Below, piece by piece: positions 54,956 through 63,516 of a stretch of 64,000 nt of DNA. A program made the translations under genes and the position numbers. Under the pieces are notes generated by a model that was not told the DNA's origin, ran no database searches, and worked only from the letters and a program-made list of their open reading frames with translations. The stretch comes from Celeribacter sp. HF31. GTDB lineage: Bacteria; Pseudomonadota; Alphaproteobacteria; Rhodobacterales; Rhodobacteraceae. The stretch spans positions 186,001 through 250,000 of the forward strand of contig NZ_JAATOT010000007.1 of the NCBI RefSeq assembly GCF_011806455.1. Reading direction: 5' to 3'. The first letter of the stretch is position 1, and each line of letters starts with the position of its first letter.

Positions 54956-55615
54956 GTGAAAATTCTCTTTCTCAACCCCAACTCGTCAAGCCATATGACC
55001 GAGAGCGTCGTGGCGACAGCACGCGCGATTTTGCCCGAAGCAGACATCCTCGGCTGGACCAACCATGACGGCCCGCCCGCCATTCAAGGCCCCGAAGACG
55101 GTGCGGCGGCTCTGGCCGGTCAGATGGCTCTCTTGCCGAAAGCCCGCGCCGAAGGAGTCGATGTCATCGTCATCGCCTGTTTTGACGACACGGGCCTGAG
55201 TGAGATGCGCGCCGCGGCGCATTGCCCGGTGATCGGCATCGGCCAAGCCGCCTATCATATGGCGCTTTTGATGGGGCAAAACTTTGGCGTGGTGACCACG
55301 CTCGACGTCTCCCTGCCCGTGATTGAGGCCAACATCCAAACCCAAGGTTTCAGCACCCAATGTCTGGGCGTCAAAGCCAGCGGCATTCCGGTGCTCGACG
55401 TCGAAGAGGGCCGCCCCGAGGTGCTGGACCGCTTGGCCGAGAACATCCGGAGCATGGGCGATGCGGGCGCCTCGGCGATCATCCTCGGCTGTGCGGGCAT
55501 GTCGGCGCATCACGCGGTGCTGTCCGAGCAAACCGGGCTGATGCTGATCGACGGGGTGCGGGCGGCCACCGCACTGGCGCATGCCATGGGGCGGATGCAG
55601 CAACACGCGGGCTAA
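54956..55615 (+). CDS. aspartate/glutamate/hydantoin racemase family protein
   Basis: 219 residues, two-domain Asp/Glu racemase fold. Catalytic Cys pair visible: C75 in VIACFDDTGL and C179 in ILGCAGMSAH; N-terminus LFLNPNSS is typical of the hydantoin-racemase (HyuE/DCG1) branch. GTG start at 54956 with GAGG upstream. As last gene of the ABC operon it probably converts one enantiomer of the imported compound, suggesting a chiral hydantoin, allantoin or amino-acid-like substrate. Confidence 0.88.
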   Translation: MKILFLNPNSSSHMTESVVATARAILPEADILGWTNHDGPPAIQGPEDGAAALAGQMALLPKARAEGVDVIVIACFDDTGLSEMRAAAHCPVIGIGQAAYHMALLMGQNFGVVTTLDVSLPVIEANIQTQGFSTQCLGVKASGIPVLDVEEGRPEVLDRLAENIRSMGDAGASAIILGCAGMSAHHAVLSEQTGLMLIDGVRAATALAHAMGRMQQHAG

Positions 55616-55620
55616 GCGTT

Positions 55621-55735
55621 TAAAGCGTTTTTCTTTTTATCTGAGCCAGAGAAAAAGAAAAACGCAGTGCAACATATAAACGTTGTGAGCGCTTCACACA
55701 AAATCTGTGATTCAGATTTAATGCGAAACGCTTTA
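55621..55735. repeat. 115-bp palindromic intergenic element, copy B
   Basis: Left end TAAAGCGTTTTTC, right end GAAACGCTTTA. Perfect 14-bp hairpin (55625-55638 with 55652-55665, 13-nt loop) and a second palindrome AATCTG-TGATT-CAGATT near the right end. Same length and plan as the element at 18716-18830. The right end provides the TAA stop of the minus-strand tetR-like gene; the racemase stop lies 5 bp to the left. Probably a bidirectional terminator between these convergent genes. Confidence 0.7.
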
Positions 55736-56434
55736 GTGCGAACTGAGCCAGGCCGCATTGCCGCGCGCCAAAAGGCTGTCCTCCGGGATGTCGGGCAGGC
55801 TTTGCGGCACAGCCTGCTTTGCCACCGTCACAGAGCTCTCGAAGTCGAGCCCCAAGATGCGCAGCATTGCCGCCACGAAAGCCTCTATATCCACCGCTTC
55901 GCCTGCCATGATCCGCCGCAAGATCGCGATGGTGCCGACTTCGAGCATGTCGAAAATCAGGCTCTCGGGCACATCTTGAAACGCACCACACGCAATGCCG
56001 TCGGAGATAAATCGCGGCCCGGTTTCACAGAGCACAGCGGCGAAACTGAAACTGCGCCGCCCAAGACGCGCGGTGAATTCGAGGAACAACGTATTGCGCC
56101 GGGCGATCTCGATGAAAACGTGAATGCCATGGGCAATGCGCTCCGCCGGTGGCTGGCTCAGGTCGACGGAGTCCTTGACCAGCAAAACCACCTCGCGCCC
56201 CAGCGCAATCCGCGCCGTTTCCAACGCATCTTCGATCGTGTCGAAATAGTTGTAAAACGTCCCGCGCGACACGCCCGCGCGGCTCACCACATGGTCAATC
56301 ACCGTGCCGTTCAGGCCGCGTTCGGCAAAGACCAGAATGCCGGCCTCGATCAACCGCTCAAGCGTTTTTTCACGCCGCGCCTGACCGACCCGCGTGCGGT
56401 GATCTTCTTTCTGATGCTCGGGCCTGTCGCTCAT
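55733..56434 (-). CDS. TetR-family transcriptional regulator of RND system 2
   Basis: 233 residues. N-terminal TetR helix-turn-helix: TLERLIEAGILVFAERGLNG followed by AGVSRGTFYNYFDTIEDAL (read in parts, about 24-70); helical ligand domain after. Overlaps the RND permease stop by 4 bp (ATGA) as last gene of the operon, so it is probably an autoregulating repressor of the pump. Stop codon lies in the end of a 115-bp repeat. Confidence 0.92.
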   Translation of the reverse strand: MSDRPEHQKEDHRTRVGQARREKTLERLIEAGILVFAERGLNGTVIDHVVSRAGVSRGTFYNYFDTIEDALETARIALGREVVLLVKDSVDLSQPPAERIAHGIHVFIEIARRNTLFLEFTARLGRRSFSFAAVLCETGPRFISDGIACGAFQDVPESLIFDMLEVGTIAILRRIMAGEAVDIEAFVAAMLRILGLDFESSVTVAKQAVPQSLPDIPEDSLLARGNAAWLSSH

Positions 56435-59400
56435 TTTTCCGCCTCAGGTTTGACACCGAACACGATGCAATAGAGCGCGGGCGCGAACAAAAGCGTGATC
56501 AACGTGCCCGCGATGATGCCGCCCATCATGGCATAGGCCATCGGCCCCCAGAACACCTGACGCGAGATCGGGATCAGTGCCAGAGAGGCGGCGGCGGCTG
56601 TCAAAAGGATCGGACGCGCGCGGCTATCGGAGGCCTCAAACACGGCCGCCCAGCGCGATTTGCCCTCGCGGCGCAAATCTTCGATCGCCTGAATGAGAAT
56701 GATCGAATTGCGGATCAGGATGCCGAAGAGGGCCAAAACCCCAAGCAGCGCCACGAAGCCCATCGGCGCCCCGGCCGTCAGGAGCGAGGCCACCACACCG
56801 ATCAGCCCCAAAGGCGCGACGGCCATAACCACGAACATCAGGCGGAAGCTCTGCACCTGGATCATCGTCAGCGTCAGAATGATCAGCACCATGATCGGCA
56901 TCACCGCCACGATGGGCGCTTGACTGTCGGCGCTGCTTTCCACTGTGCCGCCGACCTCGACCGTATAGCCGCGCGGCAATGTCTCGGCATACTGCGCAAC
57001 GGCGGGCGCGAGATCATCGACAATGGTCGCAGGCAGATCGTCATTGGCAATTGCCGCCTTGACGGTGATCACTGGCGCGCGGTCTTCTTGGCGGATCAGC
57101 GGCTGTTCGGTGACCCAATCGAGCGTCGCGATGGAGGACAGCGGGATGGCCACGCCTTGCGTATTGGCGAATTGCAGGTTCTCCAGCGCGGTGAGCGTTT
57201 TGCGATCCTCTTCGGCACCGCGGATTTCGACATTGATCAGATCGCGATTCTGGCGGATCTGGGTCACGGTCGACCCCTCGAACAAGGACGACAGAACGCC
57301 CGCCACATCGGACTGCGTCAGTCCCAATTGCCGCAAACGCGCCTGATCGAGATCGACCCGCACCACCCGCGTCGGTTCATTCCAATCGAGGGCAATCGCC
57401 GTCAGCCTATCATCCGCCGCAATCGCCGCCGCAAAGGCGCGGGCATGATCGCGCAACTCGGCATAATCCGGCCCGGAGACGCGATATTGCACCGGCTTGC
57501 CGACCGGCGGCCCCAACTCGAAGGTTTTCGGATAGAATTCCGCCGAGGGCAGCGCCTCGGAATACTCACGGATTTTCGCGATCAATCGATCCCGCGCCTC
57601 CAGATCCGGCGTCATGATCAAAAGCTGGCCGATGTTCGGCCCCGGCGTGAGAGATTCGAGCGTCAAGACGACACGCGGCGCGCCCGTTCCGGCGTAAGAC
57701 GTCCAAAAGACCACTTCGTCCTGATCCTTCAGCCACGTCTCAAAAGTGGCAATGGTGCTGTCGGTCGCGTAGATGCTTGCATTCTGGCGCAGGGTGACAT
57801 CGACCACGACTTCGGGGCGATCCGAGCTTGGGAAGAACTGTTGTTCGACCTTGGTCATCCCCACGACAGAGAGGCCGAACACGACGAATGTCAAAAGCAC
57901 GGTGAGGAATTTATAGCGCATCGCCAGCCGCAACATGACGTGGAACCGACGCCGCAGCCAGCCTGGCTCGCCGTCATGATGTTTCCAGTTTTTCGGCAGG
58001 AAGGTGGCACCCAAAACGGGGGCAAAAAGCACCGCGACGATCCAGCTCAGCACCAGAGAGATTGCGATCACGTAGAACAGCGTGCGGGTGTATTCGCCCG
58101 CCTGCGAGCTGTTCAGACCGATGGGAATGAACCCTGCCGTGGTGATCAGCGTGCCGGTGAGCATCGGCCAGGCAATCGAGGTCCAGGCATAGGACGCCGC
58201 TTTGCGCCGCCCCTCGCCCAATTCGAGCCGCGAAATCATCGTCTCAATCGCAATCATCGCGTCATCGACCAAAAGGCCCAGCGCGATGATCAAGGCGCCC
58301 AGGGAAATCCGCTGCAACGTGATGCCCAGCATTTCCATGAACACAAAGGTCAGTGCCAGAACGAGGGGGATCGTCAGGCTGACGACAAAGCCCGCGCGCA
58401 TGCCCAAAGACACGAAACTCACCGCCAAAACGATCACCACCGCTTCGATCAATGCCTTGACGAAATGGCCCACAGAATCGTCCACCACCTTCGGCTGATC
58501 GGCGACGTGATGCATCTCGATCCCCATCGGCAAAAGCGCGGCCTGCTCCATCATCGTGCGGTCAAGCTCCTCGCCGAAATCGAGGATATTGCCGCCTTCC
58601 AGCATGCCGATCTTGAGACCGATGGCGGGCTCGCCATTGAAACGGAACAGCTCGCTCGGCGGATCGTCATAGCCCTCGGAAATCTCGCCGACATCCGAAA
58701 GCGTGAAGAAAATATCGCCCGAGCGCAAAGGCGCCTGGGCCAGCGCTTCGACCGTGTCGAACTGGCCTGAGACACGCAGCAGGATGTTCTCGTCTTGCGT
58801 GGAAATCATCCCCGAAGGCACAATCGCGTTTTGCGCCGACAAGGACGACAGAACCGCACCGGCGTCGAGACCAAAGGCCGCCAGACGACGCGCGGAGAAT
58901 TCGAGGTGGACAACCTGATCGCGGGTGCCGAACAGTTCGACCTTGCCCGCATCATCGAGGCTTTGCACCACATCGCGGATGTCCTCGACATAGTCCTTCA
59001 CCTCTTCGGGCCGGAACCCGTCGGAGGTGAAGGCATAGATCGTGCCGAACACATCGCCGAAATCGTCATTGAAGGAAAAGCCTTGAAATTCCGAGGGAAA
59101 CTCACCGCGAATGTCGGACATCATCTGACGCACGCGCGTCCAGGAGGGCGTCACCTCGCGGTTCGGCACATCGTCGCGCAGATCGACATAGACCATGGCG
59201 ATGCCGGGATAGGTCACCGAACGCGTGCCATCGAGGCTCGGCAATTCCTGCAACTTGCGTTCGATCCGGTCCGTGACCTGCGTCACCGTCTCCTCGGCCG
59301 TTGCCCCCGGCAAGCTGGCGGAGACGATCATGGTGCGGATGGTGAAGGACGGGTCCTCTTCTCGCCCCAAACGCATGTAGCTCAGAGCGCCGGCCACCAC

Positions 59401-59472
59401 CGCGACAAGCATCATGAACCAGATGAAGGAGCGATGCCCCAGCGCCCAATCGGACAGGTTGAACCCCTTCAT
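56431..59472 (-). CDS. RND-superfamily efflux permease (system 2)
   Basis: 1013 residues, standard RND length with 12 helices. Proton-relay pair in LGLLVDDAMIAIET (Asp403-Asp404). The N-terminal GREEDPSFTIRTM motif resembles the MdtBC/AcrF-like subfamily seen with two adaptors. ATG 59472 overlaps the second adaptor's TGA; the longer open frame to 59646 is antisense-like Arg/Gly-rich sequence and is not used. Exports an unknown substrate. Confidence 0.93.
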   Translation of the reverse strand: MKGFNLSDWALGHRSFIWFMMLVAVVAGALSYMRLGREEDPSFTIRTMIVSASLPGATAEETVTQVTDRIERKLQELPSLDGTRSVTYPGIAMVYVDLRDDVPNREVTPSWTRVRQMMSDIRGEFPSEFQGFSFNDDFGDVFGTIYAFTSDGFRPEEVKDYVEDIRDVVQSLDDAGKVELFGTRDQVVHLEFSARRLAAFGLDAGAVLSSLSAQNAIVPSGMISTQDENILLRVSGQFDTVEALAQAPLRSGDIFFTLSDVGEISEGYDDPPSELFRFNGEPAIGLKIGMLEGGNILDFGEELDRTMMEQAALLPMGIEMHHVADQPKVVDDSVGHFVKALIEAVVIVLAVSFVSLGMRAGFVVSLTIPLVLALTFVFMEMLGITLQRISLGALIIALGLLVDDAMIAIETMISRLELGEGRRKAASYAWTSIAWPMLTGTLITTAGFIPIGLNSSQAGEYTRTLFYVIAISLVLSWIVAVLFAPVLGATFLPKNWKHHDGEPGWLRRRFHVMLRLAMRYKFLTVLLTFVVFGLSVVGMTKVEQQFFPSSDRPEVVVDVTLRQNASIYATDSTIATFETWLKDQDEVVFWTSYAGTGAPRVVLTLESLTPGPNIGQLLIMTPDLEARDRLIAKIREYSEALPSAEFYPKTFELGPPVGKPVQYRVSGPDYAELRDHARAFAAAIAADDRLTAIALDWNEPTRVVRVDLDQARLRQLGLTQSDVAGVLSSLFEGSTVTQIRQNRDLINVEIRGAEEDRKTLTALENLQFANTQGVAIPLSSIATLDWVTEQPLIRQEDRAPVITVKAAIANDDLPATIVDDLAPAVAQYAETLPRGYTVEVGGTVESSADSQAPIVAVMPIMVLIILTLTMIQVQSFRLMFVVMAVAPLGLIGVVASLLTAGAPMGFVALLGVLALFGILIRNSIILIQAIEDLRREGKSRWAAVFEASDSRARPILLTAAAASLALIPISRQVFWGPMAYAMMGGIIAGTLITLLFAPALYCIVFGVKPEAEK

Positions 59473-60548
59473 TGCAAACGCTCCCCGACCTCTTGGCCGT
59501 CTTCCAGTCCGTGAACCCCGTGGGTGATGATCTCGTCGCCTTCTGCGAGGCCCTCGGTGATCACGATGCGATCCCCGACCTCGGCGCCAAGCGCGACGGG
59601 CGTGAAATGCGCGACCCGCGTGTCGCCCTCTGTGACCACGCGCCAAACGCCCGGTGCCTCAGTCGTCCCGCCAATTGCCGTTTGCGGCAGGGTCATCACG
59701 GGCGCTCTGTCGCTGTTGTAGCTCGCGGTGATCAGGGTGCCGATGCGGTAGTCTTCCGGCGGGTCGATCAGGATCAGACGCAGCCGCCGCGTGTCGAGGC
59801 TGGTCTCCGCGACCGGTTCGATCACGCTCAGCTCCGCTTCGACGGGCGCCACACCCTCGGCGCGGTGATAGACCGTGAAACGGGCATGCGCCGGGATGAT
59901 CATGGCAAAGCTTTCCGCCACATCTATGATCGCCTCGCGCCCCATCGGATCGGCGATTTCCATGACACTCACGCCGGGGCTGACCATCGTGCCCGGCTCG
60001 ACATTCGTGTTCAGCACGATGCCGTCACGCGGTGCGATCAGCTGGCCATAGCCTGCGGCCTCGCGCGCGCGGACCAGATCAGCGCGCGCACTGTCGGCCT
60101 GAGCCACGGCAGCGTCGCGGGCAGCGCGCGCCGCTTCGATCTGGGCCGTGGTTGCGACATTGCGGGCCAAAAGCGCCGCGACACGATCGTATTGCGTCTC
60201 CGCAAATTCCGCCTGCGCCTCGGCCGAGGACACTGCAGCTTCGGCCACAGTAACATCCTGCGCCAACGTGATCTGATCGAGCGTCGCGAGCCCCTGCCCC
60301 GCCTTGATCCGATCCCCCGCTTCGACATTCATCGCGGCCAAACGCCCGCTGGTCTGGAACGCCAAAGCTGCCACATCCTCGCCCCGGATCACGCCGGAGA
60401 ACTGCCGTTCGACGTAAGGATTCGCGGAGACGTATTCAGTGACAACCGGACGCAGGCCTTCGACCACAACCTCGGAGGTTTGAACCGGGCCTGCGGCAAA
60501 CATGGGAGTGGCCAGACAAAGGCAAAGGCCCAAAGCGATCCCTCTCAT
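59469..60548 (-). CDS. RND efflux periplasmic adaptor, second (system 2)
   Basis: 359 residues with a short signal peptide (about 1-19, ending MFAAG). Split lipoyl domain around a hairpin coiled coil (about 100-170) and beta-barrel domain. Starts inside the stop of the first adaptor gene (ATGA, 60548-60545) and ends in the permease start. Two non-identical adaptors with one permease suggest a hetero-adaptor assembly. Confidence 0.9.
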   Translation of the reverse strand: MRGIALGLCLCLATPMFAAGPVQTSEVVVEGLRPVVTEYVSANPYVERQFSGVIRGEDVAALAFQTSGRLAAMNVEAGDRIKAGQGLATLDQITLAQDVTVAEAAVSSAEAQAEFAETQYDRVAALLARNVATTAQIEAARAARDAAVAQADSARADLVRAREAAGYGQLIAPRDGIVLNTNVEPGTMVSPGVSVMEIADPMGREAIIDVAESFAMIIPAHARFTVYHRAEGVAPVEAELSVIEPVAETSLDTRRLRLILIDPPEDYRIGTLITASYNSDRAPVMTLPQTAIGGTTEAPGVWRVVTEGDTRVAHFTPVALGAEVGDRIVITEGLAEGDEIITHGVHGLEDGQEVGERLQ

Positions 60549-61612
60549 TGTGTCGCCTCCATGGTCTGAATTGTGCGCCCGTCATACAAAAGATGCGACC
60601 CGGCGCCGACGACGAGATCGCCATCTTTCAGGCCCTCAGACAATTCGATTTGCGTGTCGTCATAGCCCGCAATCGTCACGGGCGTCAGGGAGACGGTGAA
60701 AGTCTCGGGGTCGACCAGCCAGACGGCGGGCCCCTCGGCATTGGCGCTCAGAGCAGTCCAGGGCAGCACGATCCGCGTGTCGGTCATGACCGCGGCGCGG
60801 CCGGAGATTGAGGTGCCGATGGGAATGTCTCCGGTCTGATCCAAGGGAATATCGGCACGAATTTCGACCGTGCCGGTGTTGGTCAAAACCGGCAGAACCT
60901 CGGTCACCGAGGCCGTGAAAGGCGGCAGCGGGCCGTTCGGGTCCAACTCGACTTCACGCCCGCGCATCCGCGACAGACCGGCGGCGTCGGGGGCGAAGAA
61001 AATGGCTTGTAATTCCCCTTCAGGCGCGAGCTGCACCACGGCTTTGCCGGCGGAGACCACCTCTCCCAAATCGACGAAACGATCCGTGACGATGACATCG
61101 CGCGCGGCGCGCAGGACGGTGTCGTCCCTGGCCTGTTCTGCCGTTTCCAAAAGCGCTGCGGCCTGATCTCGCGTGGCCTTCGCGGCCAGATAGCTTTGCT
61201 GCGCCTCGTCATATTGCGCCTGTGTGCCGACGCCGCGATCCAAAAGGCTCTGGGCACGGCTGCGGGCCTGATCTGCTTGAACAAGCGCGGCCTCTGCCGC
61301 ATCAAGATTGGCCTTCGCTGCGTCCAGTTCGGCCACAATATTGGTCGGATCGATCCGGGCGATCACCTCGCCTGCTTTGAAATGCATGCCGGTCTCGGCG
61401 TTGAACACGTCGATCTGACCGCCGCGCCGAAACGACGCCGGAAAGCTGTCTGAGGCCTCGACCGATCCCACCAACCGCAATTCCTGCTCAATGGGATGCG
61501 ATTGGGCCGTGATCACCTCGACGGGCACCGGCGTTTCCGCAAACGCGGAGGCGGGCAGCAACGCCAACGCGAGCCATCCGATTGTTTTGCCGACTGTCTT
61601 TCGCGGGGTCAT
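60545..61612 (-). CDS. RND efflux periplasmic adaptor, first (system 2)
   Basis: 355 residues. Signal peptide (about 5-25, ending ASAFAE), lipoyl halves flanking a coiled-coil hairpin (about 95-165), beta-barrel domain. First gene of the operon. ATG 61612 follows AGGAGACGG; the frame continues to 61687 without need. Related to but clearly different from the second adaptor. Confidence 0.9.
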   Translation of the reverse strand: MTPRKTVGKTIGWLALALLPASAFAETPVPVEVITAQSHPIEQELRLVGSVEASDSFPASFRRGGQIDVFNAETGMHFKAGEVIARIDPTNIVAELDAAKANLDAAEAALVQADQARSRAQSLLDRGVGTQAQYDEAQQSYLAAKATRDQAAALLETAEQARDDTVLRAARDVIVTDRFVDLGEVVSAGKAVVQLAPEGELQAIFFAPDAAGLSRMRGREVELDPNGPLPPFTASVTEVLPVLTNTGTVEIRADIPLDQTGDIPIGTSISGRAAVMTDTRIVLPWTALSANAEGPAVWLVDPETFTVSLTPVTIAGYDDTQIELSEGLKDGDLVVGAGSHLLYDGRTIQTMEATQ

Positions 61613-61961
61613 GTCCGTCTCCTGACATTTTCGTGGCCACCAGAGAGGGCCGTCGCCTTGGTATGCACTTTGATCCATATCTTTCAAATATTAAAAATGA
61701 CATTTTCGTCAATATTAAACTTGATCGGATTTCTTTTTGTGAACGCGATGCTCTTCGAGATCTTTTAAAATTTCATGTACAGATAAAGTTGACAGAAAAA
61801 CTAAGGTTTAATATCCAGAGGAAAGGACCGAAGCACTTCGGCGAGTCGCGTGGACAGCGCGACATCCTTGGCAAGCAGAGACGAGAAACGTCCAGCCAGT
61901 CTTGGTGATTTTAACAGCGCGATAAACGCACCGCCCTCCCGCGCAAGGCAGGCGGGTCAAT
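61613..61961. other. 349-bp intergenic region between RND system 2 and hemP
   Basis: No credible gene. The left half (61680-61820) is AT-rich and should contain the divergent promoters; the right half is GC-rich leader of hemP with a short hairpin CCGAAG/CTTCGG near 61830. A TTGACA-like element occurs near 61771 on the plus strand but without a convincing -10. No clear Fur, Irr or RirA site was recognised. Confidence 0.5.
61698..61712 (-). promoter_or_regulatory. TGAC-N6-GTCA inverted repeat over a -35 element, candidate TetR operator
   Basis: TGAC (61698-61701) and GTCA (61708-61711) flank six bases. On the minus strand the repeat overlaps TTGACG (61712-61707), a near-consensus -35, about 95 bp before the first adaptor gene. 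AT-rich sequence with TATTTG-like -10 follows. The operon-encoded TetR protein is the expected ligand. Confidence 0.45.
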
Positions 61962-62162
61962 ATGACTGACGAAAACGACAAGACCTTAGAGGCCTCTGAT
62001 ATGAACGCACATGTAACTTCGATGACCGCAGATGCCGGTCAACTTCCCCCCGTCGACGCCCGTAGCCTGATTGCCGATGGCAACACGCGGCTGATCAATC
62101 TGGACGGACAGCTCTACACCCTGCGCATCACCCGTGCCGGAAAGCTGATCCTGACCAAATGA
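61962..62162 (+). CDS. hemP: hemin uptake protein HemP
   Basis: 66 residues. The C-terminal half has the HemP/HmuP pattern: VDARSLIADGNTRLI followed by LYTLRITRAGKLILTK. The N-terminal 28 residues are variable and polar. HemP/HmuP proteins help express or assemble heme uptake. Here no heme receptor or ABC genes adjoin, and the downstream DNA is a broken unrelated gene, so hemP stands alone. Confidence 0.85.
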   Translation: MTDENDKTLEASDMNAHVTSMTADAGQLPPVDARSLIADGNTRLINLDGQLYTLRITRAGKLILTK

Positions 62163-62202
62163 CAGCGCACACTCTGAAAGCCCCGATGCGCCCCGCATTC
62201 GG

Positions 62203-62233
62203 AGAGATGAGAAGAGCTTTGCGCTTCATCTCT
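62203..62233 (+). terminator. hairpin after hemP
   Basis: AGAGATGA (62203-62210) pairs with TCATCTCT (62226-62233), with a partly paired interior. About 40 bp after the hemP stop. No T run follows, so it may be an RNA-stability element or factor-dependent terminator. Confidence 0.4.
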
Positions 62234-62275
62234 TCGATTGCGACGCGTGGATAGGGCGCAAAAGCGTCTCCACCT

Positions 62276-63045
62276 GTGATACAGCGCCCCTTATCTGCAT
62301 TAGTATCATTTAACGCGACGACCGGCGAAGCGAACTGGCGTCATGATTTCCCGACTGATACCCGCACATGGGTGCGGTGTCGCAGTCTGGCCTATCTCGA
62401 CACCTCGATCCCGCTCGAACAGCCGACCGTGGAGGGCGCGACCCCCGTAACCCCGTTCAACCTGCCGGAAGGCGCCTCCTGTGAGAAGTGCATCTATATG
62501 AGCACCACCGACAACATCATCGACGCGGTGCTCGTGGCCTTGGATGCCGAAGCCGGTGCGCTTTGCCAAGGCTTTGGTGACGCGGGCACGATCGACCTGA
62601 AACAGGGGCGGGGGGACGCACAAGCGCCGCTCTACGCGTTGACTTCTCCGCCGCTTCTGGCAGGCTCCACCATCGTCGTGGGCGGTTGTGTTGCCGACAA
62701 CGTGGCGCTGGATATGCCGGGCGGTGTGATGCGTGGCTTCGACGTGCCGATGCAGCCGGAACTGATCCTTGGTACCAAAGCCGGGCAGATTTTTGTGCTC
62801 GTCCGAGCGTCAGGGCAATCTCTTACCAAAGTCACAGAGATCGACGTCAAACCGGCGAATATTCCCGGGTGAGAAATACGCTCTGAAACAGCCGCTTTCC
62901 GTCGGCATGCCGCAGATCGGAAGCACAAACTCTGACCGAAGCTGACATGTGGGGCGCCACGCCCTTTGATCAACTGATGTGTCGCGTAATCTTCAAAAGT
63001 TATCGCGACGAAGGTCTCTACACCGCGCCGGACACCGATTATGCG
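62276..63045 (+). pseudogene. remnant of membrane-bound PQQ-dependent glucose dehydrogenase
   Basis: Three segments align in order with the Gcd family. First LVSFNATTGEANW to GGVMRGFDV (62300-62750). After a jump of about 120 residues comes LILGTKAGQIFVLVRASG (to about 62870). In shifted frames GEKYALKQPLSVGMPQIG and then LTEADMWGATPFDQLMCRV to APDTDYA follow (62872-63045). It lacks the N-terminal membrane part, contains at least two frameshifts and one internal deletion, and stops abruptly. Cannot encode an active enzyme. Confidence 0.85.
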
Positions 63046-63126
63046 ACAGGCGATCTCCCGAGCACAGGGCATTACTACAGCGAAGTGGCCGACTATTTGT
63101 CGCCTTCTGTCGATGCCTTAACCCAT

Positions 63127-63474
63127 ATGGCAGAAAAACTTGACCCGGAACTTTCACAGCGCTTGATCGTGCAGGCGCTCGGAGCCGCAACTGAAGCATT
63201 TTTAGACAATCCACTGGAACCGACCATTCTCATGTCTGCTAGCTTCCTGCACCTAGTTTCTTCCGGCGAAGCTCATGCGAACACAGAAGCCCTCGCCGAA
63301 TGCTCAGGGGTTCCGCTAAATGACCTCGCAAGTCTGGCACAACTTCAGATCACTGATCCTGACCCCAATAAGGAAAAAGCAGTGATGACCCGCGAAGAAT
63401 TTAGTGAAACATTCAGATCGTCAAAAATGGAAAAAATGCTGTTTCCAGGTTTGATGGAACGCGACCGGGACTGA
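63127..63474 (+). CDS. hypothetical protein, island-type composition
   Basis: 115 residues from ATG 63127; the frame is open from the gcd remnant, so the true start or N-terminus is uncertain. Acidic, helical, no signal or membrane segment. Visible phrases AEKLDPELSQRLIVQAL and MTREEFSETFRSSKMEK. GC content is visibly lower than in flanking chromosomal genes. No ribosome site before the ATG, so it may be truncated by the junction. Not recognised. Confidence 0.5.
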   Translation: MAEKLDPELSQRLIVQALGAATEAFLDNPLEPTILMSASFLHLVSSGEAHANTEALAECSGVPLNDLASLAQLQITDPDPNKEKAVMTREEFSETFRSSKMEKMLFPGLMERDRD

Positions 63475-63478
63475 CGCT

Positions 63479-63516
63479 TAGATATCTCCATCGCTTAAAT
63501 CTGATGGAGGTATCTA
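63479..63516 (+). promoter_or_regulatory. inverted repeat enclosing the ribosome site of the excisionase-like gene
   Basis: TAGATATCTCCATC (63479-63492) and GATGGAGGTATCTA (63503-63516) match at 13 of 14 positions with a 10-nt loop. The right arm contains the GGAGG ribosome site and ends on the A of the ATG. In RNA it would hide the ribosome site; in DNA it could be an operator for the downstream HTH protein. Confidence 0.6.

Noticed and set aside
59473-59646. N-terminal 58-residue extension of RND permease 2
   Set aside because: Arg/Gly/His-rich, overlaps the adaptor gene in another frame, and precedes the canonical start with its ATGA coupling.
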